The notes beneath the pieces were generated by a model. The model searched no databases. It was not told where the DNA came from and worked only from the letters and a program-made list of their open reading frames with translations. From JAKPAM01 sp047601745 (GTDB lineage Bacteria > Pseudomonadota > Gammaproteobacteria > Burkholderiales > Burkholderiaceae_E), in NCBI GenBank assembly GCA_047601745.1, contig JASGIS010000001.1:4712001-4776000 (forward strand): a stretch of 64,000 nt of DNA, given 5' to 3'. Each line of letters opens with the position of its first letter. Position 1 is the stretch's first letter. A program made the translations under genes and the position numbers. Of this stretch, positions 52,440-61,146 are shown in pieces.

Positions 52440-53344
52440 TCGGCCTCCTGCGGCCGCGATGCTCCCAAGTGAGCCAAGAGGCTTTGCATCGGCGCCGACA
52501 GCACGTCCCAATCCTTGAAGCAGACGCACAACTGGCGGCGCGCCCAGGCTTCGGCGAGGGCCAGCGTATGGAACGGATGGCGGCGGCGCTCGCGGCGCGC
52601 CACGGCCTGCGGCACGATGGCCAGGCCGACGCCGTGCGAAACCATCTCGCACAGGCCTTCGAAGGTCTTCATGCGGATGCGGAAATCCAGCGTCTGACCC
52701 GCTGCCAGCGCGTAGGCATCGATGTGGTCCTGCAAGGCACTGCCGGGCGCCAGGCCGACGAACGGGGCATGCAGTACTTCGGCAAAGCGCACGCTGTTCC
52801 TGCCCGCCAGCGCGTGGCCTTGCGCAACGATCAGCACCAGATGATTCCGGGCCACCGGCTGCAGGTGGACGCCGAGTCCCCGCACGTCGGTGGCGTCCGA
52901 GACGATGCCCGCTTCGATGAGGCCCGCTCCGACATTGCGCGCGATTTCCGTGCTGGTGCGCTCCTTGAGTTCGACGCGCAGGCGCGGCCTTCGCGCCAGC
53001 CACGGCGCGAGCTTGTGCGGCAGCAATTCGGTCAGCGCCGCCGTCCCCGCATACAACTGCAAGGTGCCTCGCGCGCCGCTGGCAAAGTCCTTGAGTTCTC
53101 CCCATAACAGCGCCTGCTGCTGCAGTATCAGGCGGGCATGATGCGCGAGCGCCTCGCCGGCCTCCGTGGGAACCACGCCGCGCGCGCGGCGCACCAGCAG
53201 CGCGACGCCGGCGTCCTCCTCGATGTTGCGCAGCCGCTCGCTGGCCGAGGCCAGCGCCAGATGCGCCTGCTGCGCGCCCCGGGTAATGCTGCCGGCCTCC
53301 ACCACGCAAAGAAACAGCCGCAGATCCGCGATATCGAGCCGCAT
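52436..53344 (-). CDS. LysR-family regulator
   Basis: 302 residues from ATG 53344 (GAGG 6 bases upstream; an ATG at 53350 directly after GAGG is less well spaced). The helix-turn-helix is MRLDIADLRLFLCVVEAGSITRGAQQAHLALASASERLRNIEEDAGVALLVR; the effector domain follows. It is divergent from a small exported protein gene with 118 bp between them and convergent with the efflux operon. Its target is probably the divergent gene or an unlinked one. Confidence 0.9.
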   Translation of the reverse strand: MRLDIADLRLFLCVVEAGSITRGAQQAHLALASASERLRNIEEDAGVALLVRRARGVVPTEAGEALAHHARLILQQQALLWGELKDFASGARGTLQLYAGTAALTELLPHKLAPWLARRPRLRVELKERTSTEIARNVGAGLIEAGIVSDATDVRGLGVHLQPVARNHLVLIVAQGHALAGRNSVRFAEVLHAPFVGLAPGSALQDHIDAYALAAGQTLDFRIRMKTFEGLCEMVSHGVGLAIVPQAVARRERRRHPFHTLALAEAWARRQLCVCFKDWDVLSAPMQSLLAHLGASRPQEAD

Positions 53345-53462
53345 GGACATCCTCTACGCCGAGGAAAGCCTTCGGAACACCCGAAGGCTCACCGGAACAA
53401 TCCACATTGTGCCGTCGCCGCCGAAAGTCTCCAATCCGGGAATGCTCATCGAGGAAGGTCCC

Positions 53463-53888
53463 ATGCGATTCATCACCCATGCACCGCGCACGAAACACCG
53501 CGTCCGGCTGGCTGTCGCGCTCGCGCTGGTCTTGGCGCGGGCCGCGTTACCCGCCCACGCCGCGGCACCCGAAGACATCACGCCGGAGCAGGCTTACCAA
53601 CTCGCGCGGGAAGCACGCACCGAGCGCGACTACCTCGGCATGCTCGCGATGCTGCGCCGGGCGGGCGAGGCCGGCGATCTGCGCGCTCAGGAATTGCTGG
53701 CCGGCGTGCTGTTGGCCGGTCCGGCGCTGTACGGCTCCGCAATCGCCGCCGATCCGTGCGAGGCCGCTCTATGGGCGCGTCGCGCCGCCGCGCAGCACAG
53801 CCGGGCGGCAGGGCACTACAGGGAACTGTTCAATGGAATGCGCGAAGCACCTGGAGGACGGGCGGGCTGCGTGCCGCGCAGCGAGTAG
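53463..53888 (+). CDS. Small exported Sel1/TPR-like protein
   Basis: 141 residues from ATG 53463, with GAGGAAGG 7 bases upstream. A signal peptide (VRLAVALALVLARAALPAHAAA) precedes a short helical region (EQAYQLAREARTERDYLGMLAMLRRAGEAGDLRAQELLAGVLLAG) that looks like one or two Sel1-type repeats with two Cys residues later. The function is unknown; it is divergent from LysR. Confidence 0.75.
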   Translation: MRFITHAPRTKHRVRLAVALALVLARAALPAHAAAPEDITPEQAYQLAREARTERDYLGMLAMLRRAGEAGDLRAQELLAGVLLAGPALYGSAIAADPCEAALWARRAAAQHSRAAGHYRELFNGMREAPGGRAGCVPRSE

Positions 53889-54068
53889 CGTCCCTCGCTC
53901 GCCCGTGCGGATCTCTCGGATCTCTCGGATCGCGTGAAGCGCGTGGAGCGTGGGGCGTGGGGCGTAGAGGGCGCGGACGCTGGTGATAGGGAAGGGGCTG
54001 GAGTTCGCTGCGACGGTACGCCGCCGCAGGGTCGGGGGGCTGCCGCCTCTGCGGTGATTGACACCACT

Positions 54069-54082
54069 CTACTAGTTGGTAG
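54069..54082. promoter_or_regulatory. Candidate TetR operator, copy 1
   Basis: CTACTAGTTGGTAG lies just upstream of the tetR start codon. A near-identical element (13 of 14 bases) lies upstream of the next gene in the opposite orientation. The shared sequence and position point to binding by the adjacent TetR protein. Confidence 0.65.
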
Positions 54083-54091
54083 AATGCCGCC

Positions 54092-54676
54092 ATGGATACC
54101 GAACTCTCTCCCCGAGCCGCCGAGATCGTCGCCTGCGCACGTTCGCTTCTGGCCGCCGGCGGTTACAACGGCTTCAGTTACGCCGACATCTCGGAGTCGG
54201 TTCGCATCAGCAAGGCCAGTATCCACCACCACTTCCCGAGCAAGGCCGAACTGGTGCAGACGGTGCTGGTGCGGTATCGCGAAGAAGCGCGTGCCGGGAT
54301 GGCCGCACTCGAACAGCAGTTGCCCGACCCCTTGTCGCAACTGCAGGCCTATACCGGGTACTGGCAGACGTGCATCCGTGACGGCAGTTCGCCCTTCTGT
54401 ATCTGCGCGATGCTGGCGGCCGAACTCCCGGCCATTCCCGGCCACGTGGCGGACGAAGTCCAGCGGCATTTTTCGGATCTGGCCGCCTGGCTCGCATCCG
54501 TGCTGGCCAAAGGGGCGTCACAACGGGTGTTCTTCCTGCAGGCGAGTCCCGAGGCAGAAGCGATGGCATTCATGGCGACCGTACATGGAGCGATGCTGTC
54601 GGCACGTGCTTATGGCGACGCGGAGGTCTTCGCGGCGATCGTGCAGCCGCTGATGCGTCGGCTGACGTCCCGATAG
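54092..54676 (+). CDS. TetR-family repressor
   Basis: 194 residues. The N-terminal helix-turn-helix is EIVACARSLLAAGGYNGFSYADISESVRISKASIHHHFPSKAELVQ in outline. The C-terminal ligand domain has two nearby cysteines (SPFCICAMLAAELPAI), which is typical of a subset of AcrR/NemR-like regulators that sense electrophiles. It is upstream of a small membrane protein gene that carries the same operator, so that gene is the likely target. No SD is seen before the ATG. Confidence 0.88.
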   Translation: MDTELSPRAAEIVACARSLLAAGGYNGFSYADISESVRISKASIHHHFPSKAELVQTVLVRYREEARAGMAALEQQLPDPLSQLQAYTGYWQTCIRDGSSPFCICAMLAAELPAIPGHVADEVQRHFSDLAAWLASVLAKGASQRVFFLQASPEAEAMAFMATVHGAMLSARAYGDAEVFAAIVQPLMRRLTSR

Positions 54677-54678
54677 CC

Positions 54679-54737
54679 ATGCGCCGGCAGATCTCGTACG
54701 CCGAGCCGGCGCATCGGCAGCCCGCGTGCTTTTTTTT
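54679..54737 (+). terminator. Terminator-like structure after tetR
   Basis: ATGCGCCGGC and GCCGGCGCAT form a perfect 10-bp stem with a 16-base loop three bases after the stop. A run of eight Ts begins 15 bases after the stem, so it is not a textbook terminator but is likely to end the tetR message. Confidence 0.6.
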
Positions 54738-54748
54738 GCGGATGGAGA

Positions 54749-54762
54749 CTATCAACTAGTAG
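54749..54762. promoter_or_regulatory. Candidate TetR operator, copy 2
   Basis: CTATCAACTAGTAG is the reverse complement, with one mismatch, of the element upstream of tetR. It is about 110 bases upstream of the membrane-protein start, in a promoter position. Confidence 0.65.
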
Positions 54763-54873
54763 ATAGAAATATCGGATCTCATCGTGGCCACGGATGTCCG
54801 AATCGTGGCCCGTTTCGCCAGCTCCGCTGACGCGCTGCCGATCTTTCGTCGATCATCCTCAGAGAGGTCTCTC

Positions 54874-55395
54874 ATGGCTCACCCCATCTCGCTCGCAGGC
54901 GGGATCCATACCGCCGTCAGCCTGGTTCCCATCGTCGCGGGCGTCTACGGCTTCATCCGCTACCGAAGAATCGACACGACGACGCGCTCCGGCAGGATCT
55001 ATCTGATCGGCCTGGTGTTGTCGGTCGTCACGTCCTTCGGCGTATCGAGTACCGGAGGCCTGAATCCCGGCCATGCGTTCGGCGTCGTGATTCTTCTCGT
55101 CGCCTTCGGCGGCGTGTTCGTCAACCGGCTGAGCTTTCTGGGAGGGCTTCGACCCTATCTGTCGGTGTTCGGACTGTCTTTCAGCTTCCTGCTGTCATTG
55201 GTGCCCGGCACGAACGAAACGCTGACCCGGGTGCCGCCTTCGCACCCGCTGGCCGATGCACCTCTGTCGCCATTGGTGTTGCACACGCTGCTGGTCTGGT
55301 TCGGGCTTTTCGTCCTGGGATTCGCCGCGCAATGCTGGCTGATTCATTCGCGGAACAGGGGCGCGCTGCGTGCGCGAATCTACCCGATGACTTGA
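54874..55395 (+). CDS. Small multi-pass membrane protein under TetR control
   Basis: 173 residues from ATG 54874 (AGAGAGG upstream). About five hydrophobic helices are visible (AVSLVPIVAGVYGFI; IYLIGLVLSVVTSFGVS; AFGVVILLVAFGGVFVN; YLSVFGLSFSFLLSLV; LVLHTLLVWFGLFVLGFAAQC). I do not recognise the family with certainty; it has a DUF2306-like layout. The upstream TetR operator copy suggests induced expression, perhaps in detoxification. Confidence 0.72.
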   Translation: MAHPISLAGGIHTAVSLVPIVAGVYGFIRYRRIDTTTRSGRIYLIGLVLSVVTSFGVSSTGGLNPGHAFGVVILLVAFGGVFVNRLSFLGGLRPYLSVFGLSFSFLLSLVPGTNETLTRVPPSHPLADAPLSPLVLHTLLVWFGLFVLGFAAQCWLIHSRNRGALRARIYPMT

Positions 55396-55545
55396 AACGC
55401 GCGGGTCCTGCATCAGTACGCTAAGCGTTCGGCGCTCGCCGGCACCGGGAGCACCGGAATACGATACGGTTCGCCGAGGTCGAGCAAGGCGGTTTCAGAA
55501 CCGCGATGCCGATTGCGCGTCCAGCAGTTACCGCTACGCCCTGCG

Positions 55546-56016
55546 TCAGCGCTGGTCGCCGGTCAGCAGGCCATCGCTGGCCGATAGCGCGCGGATCGAA
55601 ACGGTCGTGCTGCGGATCCGCCATCTTCCTTCGTGCCGTACGACCAGATAGATGCAACGCGCCCGCTCGTATTCCGCATCCGAGTGCGTCACGCGCCCGA
55701 GGTCCGCAACGATCGTGGCCATTTCGGGTTCGATCAGCCAGACGCGCCTGGCCAGAATGTCGGTGCGGACCCAGCCGTTGTCGAGGAATCGCTTTCGGAG
55801 CGCCCGTGCGTGATCTTCCAGCTCCGGGCCCGCATTCAGAACATTGAAGACATCCCGCTTGAGGAACGCGCTCTTGCTGTCGAAGCACAGGCAATAGGTT
55901 GGCAGGTCGCCTCGGTTGAACGAGTCGATGTACTCCTGATAGAAATCCTCGACCTCGCCGATGATCGAGCGTGCATCGACGGTCTCTGGCGAACTGCTCA
56001 TTGTCTGTGTCCCCAT
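55546..56016 (-). CDS. NTF2/SnoaL-like protein
   Basis: 156 residues from ATG 56016; ATG 56001 is an alternative. The fold is alpha+beta cone-like: VEDFYQEYIDSFNRGDLPTYCLCFDSKSAFLKRD at the start and CIYLVVRHEGRWRIRSTTVS near the end, as in NTF2-like/SnoaL proteins. No catalytic pair was identified. Such proteins are often isomerases, hydrolases or ligand-binding partners. Neighbouring genes do not point to a pathway. Confidence 0.75.
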   Translation of the reverse strand: MGTQTMSSSPETVDARSIIGEVEDFYQEYIDSFNRGDLPTYCLCFDSKSAFLKRDVFNVLNAGPELEDHARALRKRFLDNGWVRTDILARRVWLIEPEMATIVADLGRVTHSDAEYERARCIYLVVRHEGRWRIRSTTVSIRALSASDGLLTGDQR

Positions 56017-56484
56017 CCGTTGTCATCGCTGTCCCGAGCCGGACTCGAAACGGTCCGCGCTAAGGGCCGGGGGATTTTAGTTCAGCAGCCTTTTCATCGC
56101 AAAGCGCCTGCATCGAGCTTCCTGGTCGTCCAATCGGCTTGCGGCGTATCGGGCCACGCCGACCCCAGGGGCATCAGGCCAACCCGCAAGCCGAACGACA
56201 GAGGCCGGGGGCTTGCTACGGAACGGCACCGACTGCTCGAGCGCCCGCCTGGTGACCCCGGGCTCGCCGTACGGGCCGGAGGCCAGGACGGCCCGCAAGC
56301 GCAAGGTCAGCCGGCAGACGCTATACCTCCGACGCGAGCGCTTCGGCCGGATCGCCGGCGGCTGGCCCGGGCCTTCGGGCAGGTCAAAGATGAACGTTGA
56401 CGTACACGTTCATCTTGGCGAAAATCTCACGGTGATGATTCCGTCCTGCGCTACCTGCCGTTTCGCAGGCTGCCGCCCACGACC
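56017..56484. other. Intergenic stretch before the MerR gene
   Basis: This 468-bp stretch holds no gene I can support; short open frames on both strands have no recognisable family. Its last 100 bases contain the perfect inverted repeat near 56389 and presumably the promoter of the MerR-MFS operon. Confidence 0.5.
56389..56414. promoter_or_regulatory. Inverted repeat, probable MerR operator
   Basis: GATGAACGT and ACGTTCATC are perfect 9-bp arms separated by 8 bases, 70 bases upstream of the MerR start. Dyads of this size within a long-spacer promoter are typical of MerR regulators. Confidence 0.6.
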
Positions 56485-56991
56485 ATGCCTGCCGACACGT
56501 CCACTCTGATTCCCATTCGCAAGGCCGCCCAGCGTCTCGGCGTCACCGCGAGAACGCTCAAGTACTACGAGGAGCTGGGCCTGGTGACCCCGCCGCGCAG
56601 CGAGGGCCGCTACCGGCTGTACCGGCAGGAGGACCTGGAAAGGTTCGAACGCATCCTGCGCATGCGTTCGCTGGGCTTTTCGCTCAACGGCATCGCGGAA
56701 ATGCTCAAGCGGCCCGTCGAGCCGATCAGCGACGGCCGCAAGGGCTATTCGCAGGCCTCGCTGCAGCAGATCGCGGACGCGCTGGCCGAGCAGATCGCCC
56801 AGTTGGATGCGCGCATCGCCCAGGTGCAGCGCGAGCTCAAGGAAGCCAGGGCCCTTCGCGATGAGCTGGACGACGATCTGCATTACCTGCGCCAGCGCGC
56901 GGCCGGGGTTCCGCCCGAGGAAATGGCCGGCAAGCGGCTGGCCGCGCGCCGGCAGCGTTCCGCTCCGGATGGAGGAAAGGACAGGAAATGA
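56485..56991 (+). CDS. MerR-family regulator
   Basis: 168 residues. The winged helix is IPIRKAAQRLGVTARTLKYYEELGLVTPPRSEGRYRLYRQEDLERFERI, then a long coiled-coil (QIADALAEQIAQLDARIAQVQRELKEARALRDELDDDL). There is no cysteine cluster, so it is a drug-responsive (BmrR/TipA-like) rather than metal-responsive MerR. The MFS gene start overlaps its stop by four bases (ATGA), so it very likely controls that exporter. Confidence 0.9.
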   Translation: MPADTSTLIPIRKAAQRLGVTARTLKYYEELGLVTPPRSEGRYRLYRQEDLERFERILRMRSLGFSLNGIAEMLKRPVEPISDGRKGYSQASLQQIADALAEQIAQLDARIAQVQRELKEARALRDELDDDLHYLRQRAAGVPPEEMAGKRLAARRQRSAPDGGKDRK

Positions 56992-58544
56992 GCTTGCGCA
57001 CATCGCGGGCCCGCGCGCTGACGCTGAGGCATCTGCGCAAGGACCTGTTTCCGTGGGTGATCGCGCTGGCCGTTGGCGTCGACTATTTCGACAACTCCAT
57101 CTTCTCGTTCTTCGCGAGCTACATCGCCGGCGGACTCGATACGCCGACGGACGAGCTGGTCTGGTCCACGTCCGCCTACGCGATCACGTCGGTGCTCGGC
57201 ATCGTTCAGCAGCAATGGCTGGTCGAGCGCGTGGGTTACCGGATCTACCTGAGCGGCTGCCTGCTGATGTTCGCGATCGGCGCACTGATCGTCTCGATCT
57301 GCGAATCGCCGATCGAACTGGCGCTCGCGCGGGGTTTTCAGGGGTATTTCATCGGTCCCATGCTGGGGACTTGCCGCATCCTGCTGCAAACCTGCTTCAC
57401 GCCGCAGGAGCGTCCACCGGCGACCCGGCGCTTCCTGACGACGATCCTCAGCGCCAGCGCGCTGGGGCCGCTCGTCGGCGGCTACCTGGTGGCGAACTTC
57501 GAGTGGCGCGCGCTGTTCGTCTGTTCGACGATACTGGGCCTGGCCTTCGCGGTGCTGGCCTTTCTGATCACGCCGCACGTCGGCAAGCGGCGCCCCGAGC
57601 GCCGCACCGAAACGCACCTGTGGCCCTACCTCGTGCTGGCGGGCGCGATCGGCGCGCTGCAGGTGGTCGCGCAGCAGGTACGGTTCGAACTCTTCAGCAC
57701 CTCGCCGCTGCTGATGGCCCTGACCATCAGCGGGGTGGTCGCGCTGGGCTGGGTCGCGTGGCACCAATGGCATCACCCCAAGCCGCTGGTGAGACTGAAC
57801 GCGCTGCGCGAAGGGCCGTTTCGCGTCGGCATCGCGCTGTATGCCAGCTATTACGCGGTCTCCAACGCGCTCGGTTATCTGGTCTCGCGCCTGCTGCAAA
57901 GCGGTATGGGCTATCCGGTCGAATACATGGGCAGGCTGGTCGGGTTCACGTCGATGGCTTCGATTCCGATGGCCTTCGTCTATTTCCGCTACTCGAAGCA
58001 GGTCCAGCGCAAGCGGTGGCTGATCGTGCCGGGATTCTTGATGACCGCGCTGATCGGCATCTGGATCAGCCTGCTGCCGCCGGACGTGAACACCGGTTGG
58101 CTGCTGCCGCCGCTGCTGGTGCGCGGCTCTATGCTGATGTTCATCGCGATGCCGACCGCGAGCGTGGTGTTCCAGATCTTCGCGGACGATGAATTCAACC
58201 ACGGCTACCGGCTGAAGAACATCGTCAAGCAGTTGTCGTACTCGTTCTCGACCGCCCAGGTGATCATCTTCGAACAGCACCGCCTGGCCGTCCATCGAAC
58301 ACGCCTGACCGAATACACGAGCCCGTCGAATCCGAACTTCCAGAGCGCCTTCGACGCGCTGGCGCGCACCTTCGAGTCACTCGGATACGCCGCCGACAGC
58401 GCCCGTACGATGGCGCTCGAGCAGTTGAACAAGCTGGTCGATCATCAGGCGACGTTCATGAGTCTGCAGGACGGGTTTCTGGTGATCACCATCCTGGCGC
58501 TGATCAGCGCCGTCTTGGCGACCTTGCAACGGCAGATCAAATGA
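56988..58544 (+). CDS. MFS drug exporter, DHA2 (EmrB/QacA) type
   Basis: 518 residues with about fourteen hydrophobic segments. The N-terminal half has DYFDNSIFSFFASYIAGGL and the conserved RGFQGYFIGPMLG motif C-like segment; the DHA2 family is usually 500-520 residues. It would export hydrophobic or aromatic toxic compounds by proton antiport. It is coupled to the MerR gene, and the SDR gene follows 150 bp later in the same direction. Confidence 0.87.
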   Translation: MSLRTSRARALTLRHLRKDLFPWVIALAVGVDYFDNSIFSFFASYIAGGLDTPTDELVWSTSAYAITSVLGIVQQQWLVERVGYRIYLSGCLLMFAIGALIVSICESPIELALARGFQGYFIGPMLGTCRILLQTCFTPQERPPATRRFLTTILSASALGPLVGGYLVANFEWRALFVCSTILGLAFAVLAFLITPHVGKRRPERRTETHLWPYLVLAGAIGALQVVAQQVRFELFSTSPLLMALTISGVVALGWVAWHQWHHPKPLVRLNALREGPFRVGIALYASYYAVSNALGYLVSRLLQSGMGYPVEYMGRLVGFTSMASIPMAFVYFRYSKQVQRKRWLIVPGFLMTALIGIWISLLPPDVNTGWLLPPLLVRGSMLMFIAMPTASVVFQIFADDEFNHGYRLKNIVKQLSYSFSTAQVIIFEQHRLAVHRTRLTEYTSPSNPNFQSAFDALARTFESLGYAADSARTMALEQLNKLVDHQATFMSLQDGFLVITILALISAVLATLQRQIK

Positions 58545-58694
58545 CATCCTGCTGCGGGCCCGGATCGATGCCGCTGACCGGCATCGCCCCCCGCCTTATC
58601 GAGCGGACCACTGGCATGTCGCGCATCGCCACCGGCCGTGTACCGACCGCGGACAGCGGCCCCCGCTTCCGACCCGACTTCAATGGAGATCGAT

Positions 58695-59555
58695 ATGAGC
58701 AAGACATGGTTCATCACCGGCGCATCGTCCGGTTTCGGCAAGGCGCTCGCCGAATTGGTACTGGCCCGGGGCGACAACGCCGTCCTGACCGCGCGCCGCC
58801 TGGAACCCTTGCGCGAAATCGCCGCCGCCCACGGCGATCGCGCACTGGCGCTGAAGCTGGACGTGACCGACGCCGCCTCGCGCGCCGAGGCACTGAAGGC
58901 CGCTGGCGATAAGTTCGGCCGCATCGACGTGCTGGCCAACATCGCCGGCGCGGGCTCCTACGGCGCGCTGGAGGCGTTCACGTCGGCGCAGATCCGCGCG
59001 CAGATGGAGCTGAACTTCTTCGCCGCCGCCGAGCTGTCGCGAGAGGTGCTGCCGCAGATGCGCGCACGCAAGTCCGGTCACATCCTGAACCTGACCAGCA
59101 TCGCCGGCCTCGTCGCGTTCCCGGGCAGCGGCCTGTACAACGCGTCGAAGTTCGCGCTCGAAGGCTTCACCGAGGCGCTGCACCACGAAGTCAAGCCTTT
59201 CGGCGTGCGCGTGACGCTGATCGAGCCCGGCGCGTTCCGCACCGGCTTCGCGGGCACCGCCGCCATGAAGGCCGAACACCGGATCGCCGACTATGCGCCG
59301 CTGGACGCGGGCATGGACGAGTACTACACGACGCAGAACGGCCGGCAGATGGGCGATCCGGTCAAGGGCATGCAGGTGGTCGTCGACATGATCGACAGCG
59401 ACAGCGCGCCGGTGCGCTTGATGCTGGGCGAGGACGCGTACCAGCTCTGGGATAGCGTGGTCGTCTCGCGCAACCGGGATCTCGCCAAATGGCGCGCGCG
59501 CGGCGAGGACACCGCCATTCCTGGCGCGCTGAAGAACCCGGTGCGGGCGCTTTGA
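58695..59555 (+). CDS. Short-chain dehydrogenase/reductase
   Basis: 286 residues from ATG 58695 with GGAG 6 bases upstream. The nucleotide-binding motif is TGASSGFGKALAEL, followed by NIAGAG, the catalytic Ser in NLTSIAGLVAF and Tyr-x-x-x-Lys in YNASKFALEGF. The loop IEPGAFRTGF is typical of classical SDRs of the oxidoreductase type found near aromatic or lipid genes. It lies after the MFS exporter and could be part of the same response. The substrate is unknown. Confidence 0.9.
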   Translation: MSKTWFITGASSGFGKALAELVLARGDNAVLTARRLEPLREIAAAHGDRALALKLDVTDAASRAEALKAAGDKFGRIDVLANIAGAGSYGALEAFTSAQIRAQMELNFFAAAELSREVLPQMRARKSGHILNLTSIAGLVAFPGSGLYNASKFALEGFTEALHHEVKPFGVRVTLIEPGAFRTGFAGTAAMKAEHRIADYAPLDAGMDEYYTTQNGRQMGDPVKGMQVVVDMIDSDSAPVRLMLGEDAYQLWDSVVVSRNRDLAKWRARGEDTAIPGALKNPVRAL

Positions 59556-59569
59556 CGAAGGCGAGCCCC

Positions 59570-60505
59570 TCAATCCCCTAACCAGCGGCCCTCCAGCCAC
59601 ACGCCCGACTCGATCGCTCGTCGTGTCTGCTGCTCCAGCAGTTCGATCGTGCGGCGCACGTGCGTGCCGGTGGGGCGGTTGGTCGGCAAGGCCAGCACGA
59701 TCGTACGGGATATGGCGGGCTCGACCAGCGGCGCACCGGTGAGCCGGCGCGTGCGCAGGTCGTCGGCGACGGCGATGGGCGGCAGGATCGTCCAGCCGTG
59801 CCCTCCCAGAACGAGGGCGCGCTGCACGCTCAGATCGTTGGTTTCGGCGCCGATGTCCAGCGTGGTCTGCGTGACGGCGCACGCATGCTCGACCAGCGTG
59901 CGGATGCCGTGAGGGGCACTGGGCAGCACGACTTTTCGCTTCGCCAACTGCGCCAATGACACCGGTTTCTTGGCGTGCAGGCGGGCCGCCGGCGGCCCGA
60001 TGACCCAGAGCCGCTCTTCGACCAGGCGTCGGGTCTGGGTATCCGGGTGGCGTTGGGCGCCGTAGAGCAGCGCCGCATCGACCTCGCCGGATGCCAGCCA
60101 CTGCATCAGCGTGCCCGCATACCCGACGGCCAAGCGGATGCTGATGGCCGGATAAGCGGTGCTCAAGGCCAGAACCAGGGCGCTGGACAGGATGTCCACC
60201 GTACTGGGCAGCAAACCCAAGGTGACGAGGCCGCCGACGCCGCTGCTCGCCGCGCCGGCGACCTCCGCGCGCGCCCGGTCCAGTTCCAGCATCGCACGGC
60301 GTGCGTAACCCACCAGGGCCTTGCCCGCCTCGGTCAGCAACATGCCGTGGCGCTCGCGTTCGAACAGCGGCGCACCGATGTCTTCTTCCAGCAGCCGGAT
60401 CTGGCGCGATACCGCCGGTTGCACCAGGTGCAGCATTTCCGCCGCGCGGGTCACGTTGCCGGTCTCGGCCACGGTCAGGAAGGCGCGCAGGTGCTTGAGA
60501 TCCAT
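59570..60505 (-). CDS. LysR-family regulator of the ThDP-decarboxylase cluster
   Basis: 311 residues from ATG 60505 (MDLKHLRAFLTVAETGNVTRAAEMLHLVQPAVSRQIRLLEEDIGAPLFER is the standard LysR start). The effector domain follows. It is divergent from the decarboxylase alpha gene with 104 bp between the starts, and that interval has an AT-rich dyad. This is the classic layout for a LysR activator and its catabolic target. Confidence 0.9.
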   Translation of the reverse strand: MDLKHLRAFLTVAETGNVTRAAEMLHLVQPAVSRQIRLLEEDIGAPLFERERHGMLLTEAGKALVGYARRAMLELDRARAEVAGAASSGVGGLVTLGLLPSTVDILSSALVLALSTAYPAISIRLAVGYAGTLMQWLASGEVDAALLYGAQRHPDTQTRRLVEERLWVIGPPAARLHAKKPVSLAQLAKRKVVLPSAPHGIRTLVEHACAVTQTTLDIGAETNDLSVQRALVLGGHGWTILPPIAVADDLRTRRLTGAPLVEPAISRTIVLALPTNRPTGTHVRRTIELLEQQTRRAIESGVWLEGRWLGD

Positions 60506-60526
60506 CGAGCGATCAGCCGGCGTGAT

Positions 60527-60553
60527 TGTGAAATGTCCATATTCTATTTCACA
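60527..60553. promoter_or_regulatory. LysR-type dyad in the divergent promoter
   Basis: TGTGAAAT and ATTTCACA form a perfect 8-bp inverted repeat with an 11-base spacer between the LysR and decarboxylase genes. Its spacing fits a LysR recognition site. Confidence 0.65.
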
Positions 60554-60609
60554 ACGAATGAAATCAATTTCTATGATTTTATCGACTTCACTCATTCCGT
60601 CGAATCCCC

Positions 60610-61146
60610 ATGAATTCCCCCATCTCGGCGCCGCCGGATTGGCAGAAAGCCGTCTTCAACGTGTTCAAGGAAGGCGGCGTCGATCAGATCGCTTACGTGC
60701 CGGACGCAGGCCATTCGCACGTCATCCGCAGCGCCATCGCCGATCCGGACATCCAGGACATCGTCCTGACCACCGAAGAAGAGGGGGTGGCCCTGTGCTG
60801 CGGTGCCTGGCTCGGCGGTCAGCGCGCAGTGTTGCTCATGCAAAGCAGCGGCGTCGGCAACTGCGTGAACATGCTGTCACTGCTGCGGGCCGCGGATTTC
60901 CCGTTCTTCACGCTGGTGACGATGCGCGGCGAATACGCCGAATTCAACCCTTGGCAAGGGCCGATGGGCAAGGCCACGCAGGCCGCGCTGGAGTTGATGG
61001 GTATCCATGTGCTGCGCGCGTCCCATCGGGATGAAGTGGCGGAAATCGTCGGTGCGGGCTTCGCGGCCGCATTCGAGGCCGGTGAGAAAGTCGCGGTGCT
61101 GCTGGGCCAGAACCTGATCGGCCGCAAGAAATGGGAGAGCAAGTAA
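60610..61146 (+). CDS. ThDP decarboxylase alpha subunit (sulfopyruvate/phosphonopyruvate decarboxylase type)
   Basis: 178 residues. The PYR-type domain is recognisable: GVDQIAYVPDAGHSHVIRSA, TTEEEGVALCCGAWLGGQRAVLLMQSSGVGNCVNMLSLL and FTLVTMRGEYAEFNPWQGPMGKAT. These match ComD-like sulfopyruvate decarboxylase alpha and the N-terminal half of phosphonopyruvate decarboxylase. It provides the conserved Glu that activates thiamine diphosphate. The beta gene overlaps by one base (TAATG), so the two make one enzyme. Confidence 0.82.
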   Translation: MNSPISAPPDWQKAVFNVFKEGGVDQIAYVPDAGHSHVIRSAIADPDIQDIVLTTEEEGVALCCGAWLGGQRAVLLMQSSGVGNCVNMLSLLRAADFPFFTLVTMRGEYAEFNPWQGPMGKATQAALELMGIHVLRASHRDEVAEIVGAGFAAAFEAGEKVAVLLGQNLIGRKKWESK

